Shown: positions 1-8,974, counted from the stretch's first letter. The stretch: 64,000 nt of DNA from Saprospiraceae bacterium (GCA_028282725.1 JANQHF010000101.1:31700-95699); one strand, 5' to 3'. Notes: generated by a model not told the origin, from the sequence alone. Numbers and translations are program-made.

Positions 1-545
1 ACGGACGTTTGACGGATAACAAAGGACGTGTGGCCAATTTTAAGAATACCATTATCATCATGACTTCCAATATGGGAGCTCAGACCATTCTTGAAAATTT
101 TGAGGATTTGCAGAATGTGGATGAAAAGCATACGGCTGACATCATCGAGACGACCAAGGTGGAAGTATTTGAATTATTAAAGGAATCATTGCGGCCAGAG
201 TTTCTGAACAGGATCGACGAGAAGATCATGTTTTTGCCATTGACCAAAGGAGAAATCAAGCAAATTGCTGAATTGCTCCTGAGGAATGTAAGGCAGATGT
301 TGGCCGACAGGACCATGAAACTGGAATTGACGGATGAAGCCATGAATCTCCTTGCAGACCTTGGATATGACCCTCAATTCGGTGCACGTCCATTGAAAAG
401 AGTGATTCAGAAAGAGATCGTCAACGACTTGTCAAGAATGATCCTATCGGGAAAGATCTCAGATGGCGATCTGATCAAGGTAGCCACCGACGCCAAGGGA
501 TTTACCTTCGATGTCGAAGAAGGCGTGGTTGAGGAAGAAGAGTAG
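1..545 (+). CDS. clpB: ClpB disaggregase, C-terminal part (gene starts before the window)
   Basis: This is the last ~180 residues of the AAA+ disaggregase ClpB, which with DnaK/DnaJ/GrpE pulls polypeptides out of aggregates in the cytoplasm. The reading frame is open from the window edge (frame starting at base 3), so the apparent TTG start at 9 is only an internal Leu codon. Visible motifs belong to the second ATPase domain: the sensor-1 region NTIIIMTSN, the arginine-finger region RPEFLNRID, and sensor 2 in FGARPLKR. The acidic C-terminus (EEGVVEEEE) is usual for ClpB. A strong hairpin terminator follows about 50 bases after the stop. Confidence 0.95.
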   Translation, partial: GRLTDNKGRVANFKNTIIIMTSNMGAQTILENFEDLQNVDEKHTADIIETTKVEVFELLKESLRPEFLNRIDEKIMFLPLTKGEIKQIAELLLRNVRQMLADRTMKLELTDEAMNLLADLGYDPQFGARPLKRVIQKEIVNDLSRMILSGKISDGDLIKVATDAKGFTFDVEEGVVEEEE

Positions 546-594
546 GTGGATCTACGTTCTGTATCTTGGCAAGGCAATTGGACTGCATTCAATG

Positions 595-629
595 AAAAAA
601 GGCTTGTTCTCTGAGAACAAGCCTTTTTA
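595..629. terminator. Bidirectional intrinsic terminator between clpB and tonB
   Basis: The stem GGCTTGTTC (601-609) pairs with GAACAAGCC (615-623) around a 5-base loop. It is flanked by an A-run (595-600) and a T-run (624-628), so it can end transcripts from both convergent genes. Confidence 0.85.
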
Positions 630-654
630 TTTTATTCTAACGGAAGAAAACGAT

Positions 655-1551
655 CTACCCTTCCAGTTTAAAAGTTGCTGGCAAAGTATACAAGACCCGG
701 ACAGGTTTTCCTCTTTGTTTACCAGGTGTCCAACCTTGCGCCAGATTGTTCATACCCTGGATTACCTTAAGAGCAGCTTCTCCACATCCTGCGCCGATAT
801 CCCTAACAATTTGCGCATCTGTAACCTTTCCGTCCTTCTCAACAACAAATCGAATAAATACCCTTCCTTCCACACCATTCTCTCTTGCAATTGCCGGATA
901 CTTAATATTACCCTGGATGTACTTAATCAATGCTTGATCAGAACAAGCCTTATCGCTACACCCGCCGAATAATGGCATTTGCTCAACCACTTTAAAAATT
1001 TCATCCACTTCTGGTTCTGGTGGTGGTGGAGGAGGTGGTGGTGGTGGTGGTGCTTCCTCTTTTGGTGGTGGTGGCGGCTCCTCGAATACTGTTTCTTCAT
1101 CAATTGTCTGATCTTCAAACTCCGGTTGTTCCTCTTCCTCGATTTCTTCCTCGGGCACTTCTTCAATTACCGGAGGCGGGGGAGGGGGAGGCGGAGGCGG
1201 AGGTTCAGCGGTTCGAGGGGGTTCAATTTCAATTTCTTCATCCACTTCGAGACTGAACTGAGAGACATCAATTACTTTTTCATAAGTTGTCCAGCTAAAA
1301 CTCATAACGGTCATACTTAATGCAGCCGCCAGACCCAAGCCAATCAATGTCCCTCGGTGTTTGAAGATATCGACATCCGGATATTTAACTCTTGCTTTAA
1401 GAGGAGAAGTAAAGGATGTTTCACTATACTTCTCTGTCAGTCCATCCTTGGGGGAAAACATACTTCTTAAAACAAAAATTACGGCCAGAATAAGGACAAT
1501 CAGGGCTATAAAACCTAAGCCAACCAGTGATCCTGTTAATGCGATATCCAT
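655..1551 (-). CDS. TonB family energy transducer with extra N-terminal membrane segment
   Basis: Energy transducer of the TonB family, which couples inner-membrane proton-motive force to TonB-dependent outer-membrane receptors. Seen: a hydrophobic helix at about residues 7-29, a second one at about 67-87 (the usual TonB anchor, followed by SFSWTTYEK), an acidic and proline-rich periplasmic spacer with two blocks of exactly 11 prolines, and a TonB C-terminal domain (about 215-298) with YPAIARENGVEGRVFIRF and WTPGKQRGKPV. Most relatives start just before the second helix. An internal Met at base 1461 (residue 31) is an alternative start, but the upstream hydrophobic stretch looks genuinely coding. 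No exbB or exbD is present in the window. Confidence 0.88.
   Translation of the reverse strand: MDIALTGSLVGLGFIALIVLILAVIFVLRSMFSPKDGLTEKYSETSFTSPLKARVKYPDVDIFKHRGTLIGLGLAAALSMTVMSFSWTTYEKVIDVSQFSLEVDEEIEIEPPRTAEPPPPPPPPPPPVIEEVPEEEIEEEEQPEFEDQTIDEETVFEEPPPPPKEEAPPPPPPPPPPPEPEVDEIFKVVEQMPLFGGCSDKACSDQALIKYIQGNIKYPAIARENGVEGRVFIRFVVEKDGKVTDAQIVRDIGAGCGEAALKVIQGMNNLAQGWTPGKQRGKPVRVLYTLPATFKLEG
1018..1050 (-). repeat. Proline-codon repeat, block 2 of tonB
   Basis: Eleven consecutive proline codons, mostly CCA with two CCT, read on the minus strand. This forms part of the periplasm-spanning TonB spacer. The near-perfect trinucleotide run could change length by slippage. Confidence 0.8.
1171..1203 (-). 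repeat. Proline-codon repeat, block 1 of tonB
   Basis: Eleven consecutive proline codons with mixed usage (CCT, CCG, CCC). The length equals that of the other block but the codons differ, so the run is kept at protein level and is not a recent DNA duplication. Confidence 0.8.
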
Positions 1552-1697
1552 ACCTTAGTTTGTTTTCGATGTTAAAAAATCGCTCACAAATGTGTGCGAG
1601 CATAATATTAGCAATATTCTGTTTAAAGGTCAAATGACTCAGTCTTAATCTTTGCATCACTTAGCCTTATCTCATGAAAATGATTCTTTAATCATTT

Positions 1698-2198
1698 TTA
1701 CAAAATATACGATACAGGTAAGGTCAATACCACCGGCACGTCTTTACCTTCATTCTTGCCGGGAGTCCATTTCACCGTTAGATCATTCATACCTGCGACC
1801 AATTCAGCGGCAGCATTTCCAAGACCCGCCCCAATATCTTTTGCAATATGAATATTTGACACAGATCCATCGGTCTCTACAATAAACTGCACAAATACCT
1901 TTCCTTCAATTTTTGCCTCTTTGGCCTCTTTCGGATACTTCAAATTTTCCTGAATGTATTGAATCAACTGCATGTTGGAACAGTCCCAATCTTCGCATCC
2001 GGCAAATAATGGCATCTGATCTACAATTTTCATTGCTTTATCATAAGCCTCATTCATCTTTTTTGAGGATACAGGTTCTTCAGTTTTTGCTTTTGATTGG
2101 CTTTCGCTTTTCTCATTGGTTACATCTTGGTTCGTGCATGCGATAAGTAGGAATATCGTGATAATCGAGAGAAGCAAATTCTTTAACAGGATATTCAT
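1698..2198 (-). CDS. Lipoprotein with a TonB C-terminal-like domain
   Basis: A 166-residue lipoprotein: signal peptide with lipobox LIAC (Cys at about residue 21), a short polar linker, then a domain of ~110 residues clearly homologous to the C-terminus of the neighbouring tonB product (shared pattern QMPLF.GC, YI..N.KYP, G.VF..F.VE.DG, DIGAG, WTPGK). It lacks the proline spacer and membrane anchor of a transducer, so energy coupling is unlikely. It could bind receptor TonB boxes or simply reuse the fold. The two genes lie side by side on the same strand about 150 bases apart, which suggests an old tandem duplication. Its role is unknown. Confidence 0.8.
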   Translation of the reverse strand: MNILLKNLLLSIITIFLLIACTNQDVTNEKSESQSKAKTEEPVSSKKMNEAYDKAMKIVDQMPLFAGCEDWDCSNMQLIQYIQENLKYPKEAKEAKIEGKVFVQFIVETDGSVSNIHIAKDIGAGLGNAAAELVAGMNDLTVKWTPGKNEGKDVPVVLTLPVSYIL

Positions 2199-2202
2199 TT
2201 TG

Positions 2203-2565
2203 TCATTTTCTTTTTACAAGGAATACGATGACAACAATGCCGAGAATATTTGCTGCCAAATCATATGTATCCATGACCCTGTTAGCAATGTGATTCTGTG
2301 CAAGCTCAGTTAATACGCCTAAGGTTATCAATGCAAAGCTCGTCATCCAAAAGTTGACTTTGAGCGACCTTTCTTCATACATCTTTATGACGAGAAAAGT
2401 GAGAACAGCAAATAAAATGAAGTGACCAATTTTGTCAATTCCATACTTCCTGGCGGTATCCATGGTTTCGGGATCTCGTCCTGGCACAAGTGTTGCAACT
2501 AATACCAGGACTCCCCATATCAAAGCGCCAATTGTGTACTTTCTGCTGCCTCGCTTCTTTATCAC
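2203..2565 (-). CDS. VanZ-like membrane protein
   Basis: A 120-residue protein with about four hydrophobic helices. The VanZ-family pattern is visible: LVATLVPGRD after the first helix, IDKIGHFILFAVLTFLV in the second, LTELAQ in the third region and DTYDLAANILGIV near the end. VanZ-like proteins are small integral membrane proteins of uncertain function; the name comes from a teicoplanin-resistance gene but most members have nothing to do with resistance. It ends 4 bases before the start of the TonB-like lipoprotein gene and begins 48 bases after gcvH, so it may be co-transcribed with both. Confidence 0.82.
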   Translation of the reverse strand: MIKKRGSRKYTIGALIWGVLVLVATLVPGRDPETMDTARKYGIDKIGHFILFAVLTFLVIKMYEERSLKVNFWMTSFALITLGVLTELAQNHIANRVMDTYDLAANILGIVVIVFLVKRK

Positions 2566-2613
2566 TTAGTTAGATGCAGCTTTGAGTCAAATTGGTGTAT
2601 ATCAAAAGAAAAA

Positions 2614-3003
2614 CTATGAAATGAGTGCTTCATATTCCTCTGAAGTCATCAAGTCATCTAATTGTGAAAGATCGGATATTTCTGCTTTAATGATCCAGCC
2701 TTCACCATAAGGATCTTCATTGATCAGGCCGGGATTATCATCTTCATTTTCATCCAGTAGTTTATTGAACTCGATTACCTTCCCTGAAATGGGCATGAAT
2801 AAATCGGACGTTGTCTTTACTGCTTCCACGGTACCAAAAACTTCATCTCGACCAACTTCTTCTCCGACAGTTTCAATTTCAACATAGACAATTTCACCCA
2901 ATTCTTCCTGGGCAAAATCCGTGATGCCAATTGTAGCAATATTGTCTTGAACAGAAATCCATTCGTGTTCCTTAGTGTATTTTAAGTGATCAGGACTTGC
3001 CAT
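2614..3003 (-). CDS. gcvH: Glycine cleavage system H protein
   Basis: The lipoyl carrier of the glycine cleavage complex, which shuttles the aminomethyl group between the P, T and L proteins. Its 129 residues match the family length. The lipoylation site is Lys63 in VEAVKTTSDL, and the N-terminal KYTKEHEW and the GITDFAQEELGEIVYVE signature are intact. It lies 12 bases downstream of the citrate synthase gene and is probably read with it. No gcvP or gcvT is in the window. Confidence 0.96.
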   Translation of the reverse strand: MASPDHLKYTKEHEWISVQDNIATIGITDFAQEELGEIVYVEIETVGEEVGRDEVFGTVEAVKTTSDLFMPISGKVIEFNKLLDENEDDNPGLINEDPYGEGWIIKAEISDLSQLDDLMTSEEYEALIS

Positions 3004-3015
3004 TCTTTACGATTA

Positions 3016-4320
3016 TTAAGATTTTACAAATTCTCTAACCCATTGCAGCGTTACGGACTTGGGACGCTCCAATGGAAATCCCAATGCCCGTGACCAGCAT
3101 AGGGCAGACAAGACCCCCAATGCCCGTGACACTCCAAAAAGAACCGTATAATAACTATATTCTTTTAATCCGTAATGAACCAATATGGCTCCACTGTGGG
3201 CATCTACATTCGGCCAGGGGTTTTTGACCTTACCCAAACTCTTGAGAATCGGAGGTACCACTTCAAACAACTTCCATACGACGTTGACGATATTGCTGTC
3301 TTTCAGATATTTTTCAGCAAAGATCCTCTGTGCGGTAAACCTGGGATCCGGCTGTCTCAAAACAGCATGCCCATACCCGGGAATCACCTTACCCTCGTCC
3401 AGGGTCTTTCGAACAAATTGTGCTATTTGCTCGGAACTTGGATCATCCGTGCCTAATTCTTCTATCATTTCAAAAATAAATTTGATCACTTCCTGGTTAG
3501 CAAGGCCGTGGAGTGGTCCAGCCAGGGAGTTCATACCTCCGGCAAATGACATGTATGCACTACTCAAAGTCGAACCAACGAGGTGAGTCGTATGTGCCGA
3601 AGCATTGCCACCTTCGTGATCTGCATGGATCGTAAGATATAGTCTCATCAGGCTCTTGAATTGATCATCTCTAAATCCAAGCATATGAGCGAAATTCCCT
3701 GCCCAATCAAGCGAATGATCCGGAGAAATATGATCATTGTCATGATACATCTTACGATAGATGTAAGCAGCGACGCGGGGCAACTTTGCTATAAGATTCA
3801 TAGTGTCTTCATAAGTTGCGTCCCAATAATCGGTCTTACTCATTCCCTCGGCATATCTTCCCGAAAAGACACTCTCACTTTCCATTGACACAACAGCTGC
3901 AGAAAGTTGCGACATAGGATGAGTATGATCGGGGAGTGCATCCAATACTGCTATTGTATGATCGGGTATATTTGCCCTTTTTTCCCATTCGTCACTCAAC
4001 CAATTAACTTCTTCATGACTGGGAATTTCATCGACCAGCATCAACCAAAACAGACCTTCCGGAAGAGGTTGATCATCTCCTTCACGCTTAGGTAAAACCT
4101 TTTGAAGTTCGGGAATAGAATGTCCGCGAAACCTAATGCCTTCAATCGGGTCTAAATGAGAGGTTTCCCAGATCATGCTTTTCACTCCTCGCATACCTCC
4201 GAATACCTGAGCTAACTTTACTTCGTCGACTTTTTTATCGCCAAATTCCTTGAGAATCTGGCGATATTCCTTGAAAATGTTTAGTGCCTTATTTTTGAAT
4301 TTTTCTTTTAATATGTCCAT
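3016..4320 (-). CDS. Citrate synthase (eukaryote-like type)
   Basis: Condenses acetyl-CoA and oxaloacetate to citrate at the entry of the TCA cycle. The 434-residue length and sequence style (MIWETSHLDPIEGIRFRG, PLPEGLFWLMLV) match the mitochondrial-like citrate synthases and not the shorter GltA type. Catalytic residues are visible: His in GPLHGLANQEV, His in PGYGHAVLR and Asp in VDAHSGAIL. It is first in a probable minus-strand run with gcvH. Confidence 0.95.
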   Translation of the reverse strand: MDILKEKFKNKALNIFKEYRQILKEFGDKKVDEVKLAQVFGGMRGVKSMIWETSHLDPIEGIRFRGHSIPELQKVLPKREGDDQPLPEGLFWLMLVDEIPSHEEVNWLSDEWEKRANIPDHTIAVLDALPDHTHPMSQLSAAVVSMESESVFSGRYAEGMSKTDYWDATYEDTMNLIAKLPRVAAYIYRKMYHDNDHISPDHSLDWAGNFAHMLGFRDDQFKSLMRLYLTIHADHEGGNASAHTTHLVGSTLSSAYMSFAGGMNSLAGPLHGLANQEVIKFIFEMIEELGTDDPSSEQIAQFVRKTLDEGKVIPGYGHAVLRQPDPRFTAQRIFAEKYLKDSNIVNVVWKLFEVVPPILKSLGKVKNPWPNVDAHSGAILVHYGLKEYSYYTVLFGVSRALGVLSALCWSRALGFPLERPKSVTLQWVREFVKS

Positions 4321-4427
4321 GAGAAAAACAGGGGTTTTTATGCATAAGGATTAGTTATGCGAAAGTACGTGTAATTATACTTCCAATTCATAAAATTATT
4401 TATCATTTTCCGTTTCAAGATTGACTG

Positions 4428-5012
4428 ATGGTTGTTATAGAAAATAAGGTTGTCAGCAGAGATTTGTTCACTGTAAAATTCATTTGTGATTTGAATAAGT
4501 GTAAAGGTGCTTGTTGCTGGGAAGGAGATTTCGGCGCACCTGTAAAAAGCGAAGAAATTCAGATCATCGAATCTATCTTGCCGATCATATTTTCTTATCT
4601 CTCCGAGGAATCTGTCCATAAAATAAGGCGGGAAGGAGTCGCACCCTTCAGTGGGTTATTCGGGGATAACGTTACCCCACTCCACGAGGACGGAGCATGT
4701 GCATTTTTGATCAGGGATAAACTCGGTGTTGCCCAATGTGCTTTTGAAAAGGCATTCGAAGACAAAAAGACAACGTTCAGAAAGCCCATTTCATGTCATC
4801 TCTATCCAATGAGAATCCATGTGAACAACGAAACAGGATTTGAGGCACTCAATTATGACCGATGGGATATCTGCAGCGCCGCCTGTACCTTGGGTGAAAA
4901 GTATCAAATGCCCGTTTTCAGATTTTTAAAAGAGGCAATTGTCAGAAAGTACGGCCAGGAATTTTATGATCAAATGGAGGTCATTTACCGGGATCATTTG
5001 GCATCCGACTAA
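4428..5012 (+). CDS. DUF3109 family cysteine-rich protein
   Basis: A 194-residue cytoplasmic protein of the DUF3109 family, common in Bacteroidota and related in style to YkgJ-type metal-binding proteins. It carries a CNL.KCKGACC-like N-terminal motif (DLNKCKGACCWEGDFG), then DGACAFL, CAFE, SCHLYPMR and WDICSAAC. The spaced cysteines suggest an Fe-S or zinc site, but the function is not established. It is divergent from citrate synthase with ~107 bases between them. Confidence 0.88.
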   Translation: MVVIENKVVSRDLFTVKFICDLNKCKGACCWEGDFGAPVKSEEIQIIESILPIIFSYLSEESVHKIRREGVAPFSGLFGDNVTPLHEDGACAFLIRDKLGVAQCAFEKAFEDKKTTFRKPISCHLYPMRIHVNNETGFEALNYDRWDICSAACTLGEKYQMPVFRFLKEAIVRKYGQEFYDQMEVIYRDHLASD

Positions 5013-5014
5013 CA

Positions 5015-5046
5015 TTTGATAAAAGGAATGAAAGATGCTACCTTTG
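5015..5046 (+). promoter_or_regulatory. Bacteroidota-type promoter for the foldase gene
   Basis: TTTG (5015-5018), a 20-base spacer, then TACCTTTG (5039-5046). This is a full match to the -33 TTTG and -7 TAnnTTTG elements known in this phylum. It predicts a transcript start near 5050-5055, about 37 bases before the ATG at 5090. Confidence 0.7.
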
Positions 5047-5089
5047 CGCCTCTTTTCAAAAATCTTTGGTTAAGACTTAACTCAATACT

Positions 5090-7207
5090 ATGGCCTTAAT
5101 AGGAAAGATCAGAAATAACATGTGGTTTGTCTTTGTACTTATTGCCTTGGCAACTGCAGCTTTTATTCTTATGGATGCCTCGGGACCAGGTGGTTTTGGC
5201 GGAAATACGGCCAATGCTGCCGTAGGAGTTGTTGCTGGTGAGAAAATCAAACAGATGGATTTCGAAAGAGCATACCAGGCATTGTTCAGCAATGTCCAGA
5301 ATCCGAATGCCGGTAGAGAAGTCCTTTGGAATTTCATGATAGAAGATAAGATAGTCGCGAAGGAAGCCTCCAAGTTAGGAATGAGTATTGGGGAAGACGA
5401 ACTTGATGATTTACAGTTTGGCACAAATTTGAGCCCTATCATCAGGCAAAATTTTACCAATGCAAGCGGTCAATTGGACGTGAATCAATTGCAGCAAATC
5501 AAGAATCAACTGGAGTCAGGAGGTCCGATTAATCCCCAGTTACAACAATTCTGGTCCGAGCAACAAAAACAAATCAAAAAAGAACAATTAGAAACCAAAT
5601 TGAGCAGTCTTGCAGAAAAAGCGGTATACACACCGAATTGGATGGCAGAAAGAGGATTTAAAGATGAGAGTGGTACGGTGGATATAGCGGTAGTCAAGAT
5701 TCCCTTCGACAACATTCCTGCAAGTGATATAAGTGTTACAGACCAGGACATCCGCAATTACCTGCAAGAGAATAAAGCTGATTACGAATTAGAAGAAGAA
5801 AACCGGAAAATAGAATACTTCACACTCGAAGTGATTCCAACCGGAGAGGACTCTATCGATCTTCTTACTCAAAGCGAGGCGTTAATTGCAACCTTTAAAA
5901 CGACTCCAGATGATTCAAGTTTTGCCATTGCAAATAATGGATTCCTGACTCCATTGTATCTAAAAGCAGAGCAATTAGATGAATTCTATACTGACAAATT
6001 ACCCGACTATGAAGTCGGTGAAGTCTACGGTCCATACATATTAGGAAACTCATACCAGGGGATCAAACTGGTGGACAAAAGAATACTTCCTGACTCTGTA
6101 AGAGCAAGGCATATTTTGAGAAATGTAAATCCGGGCAATGAACAACAACTTCAGGAAGCTAATCGGATCATTGACAGCCTGGAGAATGTACTTTCCCGGG
6201 ACAGGTCCAAATTTGCAGAATTAGCCGAGCAGTTTAGTGACGACCTTTCCAATAATATTGAAGGCGGTGACCTTGGATACTTTGCACAGGGAAGAATGGT
6301 AAAATCCTTTAACGATATTTGCTTTATAGACGGACAAGAAGGAAATTTGTACAAGGTCAGGACCCAATTCGGTGTTCATTTGGTGTACATAGAAGATCAA
6401 CTCTTCAAGGACAGAAACCCAAGTTATAAGATCGCCGTTGTGAACACGAATATTATTCCCGGGAAAGAAACCCAGTCCGTGGGCTATGATGTCATGCTCG
6501 ATTTGATCAGCTCGTATCCATATCTCAACGAATTAAAACAGGCTGCTGAAAGCAATTCCGATATCACTGTAACAACAAGCCCGAATCTTGACATCAATGC
6601 GTACTCCATCCCTGTGCTTGGCGATGGATCAGCATCCCGGGACATCGTTAAATGGGCATTTGACGGTGACCGGAATATTGGAGATGTGTCCCAAACGGTC
6701 TATGAGTATACAGATCCAATTATTTATTTCACCAACAAATATGTCATCGTTGGGTTGAAAGAAATCAATGAACCCGGACTTCCATTACCGGAAATGGTCA
6801 GATCACAAGTTGAATTTGCCGTCTTAAATAATCTTAAAGCCGAAAAAGCTTTGAATGAAATATCAGGGACAGACTTGACTAGTATTGCCGGGGACTACGG
6901 AGTAAGCGTTGATACATTGACCAATTTAAATTTACTCAATACGTTTGTAGCTGGTCTGGGCAATGAACCCAAGGTAGTTGGTACTGCATTTGGACAGGGC
7001 ATTGGTGACGTATCTCAACCTCTGAAAGGAAGTAGTGGAATTTTTGTCGTTCAGACATTGAATAAAAACATTCCCGAACAGGCTTCCAATATTAGTCTTA
7101 TCAAAAGAACGATGGCCGGAACGAAGAGATCCGGTATGCGTTTGGCTTTGCGGGAAGCATTGAAAGAACATCATGAAATCAAGGATAACAGGGCAATTTT
7201 CTATTAA
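5090..7207 (+). CDS. SurA/PpiD-like peptidyl-prolyl isomerase, membrane anchored
   Basis: A 705-residue periplasmic foldase anchored by one N-terminal helix (about residues 11-28, WFVFVLIALATAAFILMDAS). A SurA-N-like chaperone region follows, with features such as LWNFMIEDKIVAKEASKLG. A parvulin rotamase domain sits at about residues 335-430 (RARHILRN, DRSKFAELAEQFSDD, GGDLGYFAQGRMV, VRTQFGVHLVYIED). The long C-terminal region resembles PpiD. It probably assists folding of outer-membrane or secreted proteins, fitting the nearby T9SS and OmpA genes. It has its own promoter and terminator. Confidence 0.92.
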   Translation: MALIGKIRNNMWFVFVLIALATAAFILMDASGPGGFGGNTANAAVGVVAGEKIKQMDFERAYQALFSNVQNPNAGREVLWNFMIEDKIVAKEASKLGMSIGEDELDDLQFGTNLSPIIRQNFTNASGQLDVNQLQQIKNQLESGGPINPQLQQFWSEQQKQIKKEQLETKLSSLAEKAVYTPNWMAERGFKDESGTVDIAVVKIPFDNIPASDISVTDQDIRNYLQENKADYELEEENRKIEYFTLEVIPTGEDSIDLLTQSEALIATFKTTPDDSSFAIANNGFLTPLYLKAEQLDEFYTDKLPDYEVGEVYGPYILGNSYQGIKLVDKRILPDSVRARHILRNVNPGNEQQLQEANRIIDSLENVLSRDRSKFAELAEQFSDDLSNNIEGGDLGYFAQGRMVKSFNDICFIDGQEGNLYKVRTQFGVHLVYIEDQLFKDRNPSYKIAVVNTNIIPGKETQSVGYDVMLDLISSYPYLNELKQAAESNSDITVTTSPNLDINAYSIPVLGDGSASRDIVKWAFDGDRNIGDVSQTVYEYTDPIIYFTNKYVIVGLKEINEPGLPLPEMVRSQVEFAVLNNLKAEKALNEISGTDLTSIAGDYGVSVDTLTNLNLLNTFVAGLGNEPKVVGTAFGQGIGDVSQPLKGSSGIFVVQTLNKNIPEQASNISLIKRTMAGTKRSGMRLALREALKEHHEIKDNRAIFY

Positions 7208-7231
7208 TGTTGTGATTCAAAGAAATAAAAG

Positions 7232-7258
7232 AAGGGATAACATCTGTTGTCCCTTTTT
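7232..7258 (+). terminator. Intrinsic terminator after the foldase gene
   Basis: The stem AAGGGATAA (7232-7240) pairs with TTGTCCCTT (7247-7255, one G-T pair) around CATCTG, followed by T residues to 7258. It lies 25 bases after the stop codon. Confidence 0.75.
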
Positions 7259-7288
7259 AGTTTTACTAAGGTCTGAAGTGCTCCTATC

Positions 7289-7906
7289 GTGAATTATGTA
7301 CAGTCTGTAATTGGTCTGATTATAATCGTCCTTACCGGATGTGGCCAAGGTCTGAAAGAAATCAATGAATTCACACCTTCCGGCATTCTTTATAAACAAT
7401 ACTTCATCGATTCTGATTCTCTTGTTCAGGGAGAATTGAAGGTATACTATGATGATGGTGAAATATTGTTTGAGCAATCCAATTATCTGGATGGCAAATT
7501 GAATGGTGAGAGAGTGCTATACTATCAAAATGGCAGTCCGGAAATCATGGAATACTATCACGATGGAGTTTTGAGTGACACATTGAAAGTCTTCTATCCA
7601 TCAGGCAACATCAAAAGGAAGGTGCCCTACAGCAGTGGTGAATTAAAAGGGATCCTCTCGGGATATTATGAAGATGGCACCCTGAAAGAAACTGTCACCT
7701 TTTCAAATAATGAAGAAAATGGCCCTTTTGTAGAATACTTCCCAAACGGAAATTTGGCATGGAAGGGTCATTATTTAAATGGTGAATATGAATTCGGAGA
7801 ATTGCTGAAATACGATTCCAGTGGAACTTTGATTCGTAGACTCATGTGTGATAGTATAGCGCGTTGCCATACCATATGGGTATTGAATGAAGATTCTGAT
7901 TCTTAA
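7289..7906 (+). CDS. MORN-repeat (YwqK-like) lipoprotein
   Basis: A 205-residue lipoprotein starting at a GTG codon. It has a hydrophobic leader with lipobox LTGC (Cys at residue 18), then five to six repeats of the MORN_2 type (for example GELKVYYDDGEILFEQSNY, GERVLYYQNGSPE, GPFVEYFPNGNLAWKGHY). Bacteroidota carry many such proteins, some labelled YwqK-family antitoxins by homology, but no toxin gene is adjacent here. Function unknown. The product ends 3 bases before the porQ ATG, so the two genes are probably co-transcribed. Confidence 0.85.
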   Translation: MNYVQSVIGLIIIVLTGCGQGLKEINEFTPSGILYKQYFIDSDSLVQGELKVYYDDGEILFEQSNYLDGKLNGERVLYYQNGSPEIMEYYHDGVLSDTLKVFYPSGNIKRKVPYSSGELKGILSGYYEDGTLKETVTFSNNEENGPFVEYFPNGNLAWKGHYLNGEYEFGELLKYDSSGTLIRRLMCDSIARCHTIWVLNEDSDS

Positions 7907-7909
7907 GAC

Positions 7910-8974
7910 ATGCGATCAGCGATCAGGTACATAGCGATAACAGGTTATTTGCTTGTTCATCTTTTTGATATAGCTTACTGCCAGATCGGTGGACTCGATA
8001 GCTACGACTTTCTCAATCTGGCTCAATCTGCGACTACGACAAGCCTTGGTGGATATACGATAGCCGGTGCCGATGAGGATATATCAAATGCTTTTCAAAA
8101 TCCAGCGCTCATTAATGAATCAACAATCCATCTGTTATCATTGAACCACAACTTTCACCTCGCAGACATATCTCATGGATTTATTGCATATGGTTTGCCT
8201 TTTTCTCCAAGCAGCACCTCGATGATGCTGGGCATTAATTATGTAAACTACGGCAGTTTTAATCGCGCCGACAGATTTGGCAATCAGACAGGGCAATTCA
8301 AGGGATCGGAAACGGCAATCACTGTAGGAGCCAGTAAGCTGCTGGATGATAGATTACGTCTGGGAATAAATCTGAAGTATGCATCATCCCATTTTGATAC
8401 ATACCGGTCTTCCGGAGTTGGTGGAGATATCGGTTTTCATTATACGAATGATGAAAAAAATTACAATTGGGCGCTTGTATTCAGAAACATAGGAGGTCAA
8501 ATTTCATCCTACTCTGAAGAAAACGAAACCTTTCCTTTTGAGATACTTCTGGGATATTCCAAGCGACTGCAACATGTGCCATTCAAATTCTATGTAACTG
8601 CTCATCATCTGAATCGCTGGAATCTGAAAACACTCACCGAAGAGAACCGCGATCCCGTTTTTTTTGGTCAGAATCCCGATTCCAATTCTTCATTTTCCAA
8701 AGAAGTCGATAATTTTTTCAGACACCTTGCATTTGGTGGTGAGTTCTTAATTGGAAAGAATGAGTTGTTCCGCATCAGACTCGGATACAATCACTTGCGC
8801 AATAAGGAACTGACTGTATCCGGCTATAGGAGTTTAAGCGGTTTCAGTTTTGGTGTCGGATTTAAACTCCGTAAAGTGACGTTTGACTATGGTGTAGGAA
8901 GGTATCATCTTGCTGGTGGCGTGAATCATATAAGTTTGTCAATTGATCTGGATTCAATCTTTGATAAGTTATAG
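7910..8974 (+). CDS. porQ: Type IX secretion system protein PorQ
   Basis: A 354-residue outer-membrane beta-barrel protein of the PorV/PorQ group, needed in T9SS organisms for attachment or secretion of cargo proteins. It has a signal peptide ending near YCQ, then the PorQ-typical start GGLDSYDFLNLAQSATTTSL followed by GGYTIAGADEDISNAFQNPA, a barrel with alternating strands, and a C-terminal FRIRLGYNHLRNKEL / GFSFGVGFKL pattern. It is convergent with the OmpA/PD40 gene, with 6 bases between stops. Two likely T9SS cargo genes lie elsewhere in the window (48801 and 57125). Confidence 0.88.
   Translation: MRSAIRYIAITGYLLVHLFDIAYCQIGGLDSYDFLNLAQSATTTSLGGYTIAGADEDISNAFQNPALINESTIHLLSLNHNFHLADISHGFIAYGLPFSPSSTSMMLGINYVNYGSFNRADRFGNQTGQFKGSETAITVGASKLLDDRLRLGINLKYASSHFDTYRSSGVGGDIGFHYTNDEKNYNWALVFRNIGGQISSYSEENETFPFEILLGYSKRLQHVPFKFYVTAHHLNRWNLKTLTEENRDPVFFGQNPDSNSSFSKEVDNFFRHLAFGGEFLIGKNELFRIRLGYNHLRNKELTVSGYRSLSGFSFGVGFKLRKVTFDYGVGRYHLAGGVNHISLSIDLDSIFDKL

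Noticed and set aside
4338..4619. Minus-strand 93-codon frame before the DUF3109 gene
   Set aside because: It overlaps the start of a clear gene in the other direction and has no family-like features.
7289..7906. YwqK-type antitoxin of a toxin-antitoxin pair
   Set aside because: MORN repeats alone do not show this; no toxin gene is adjacent and the next gene is porQ.
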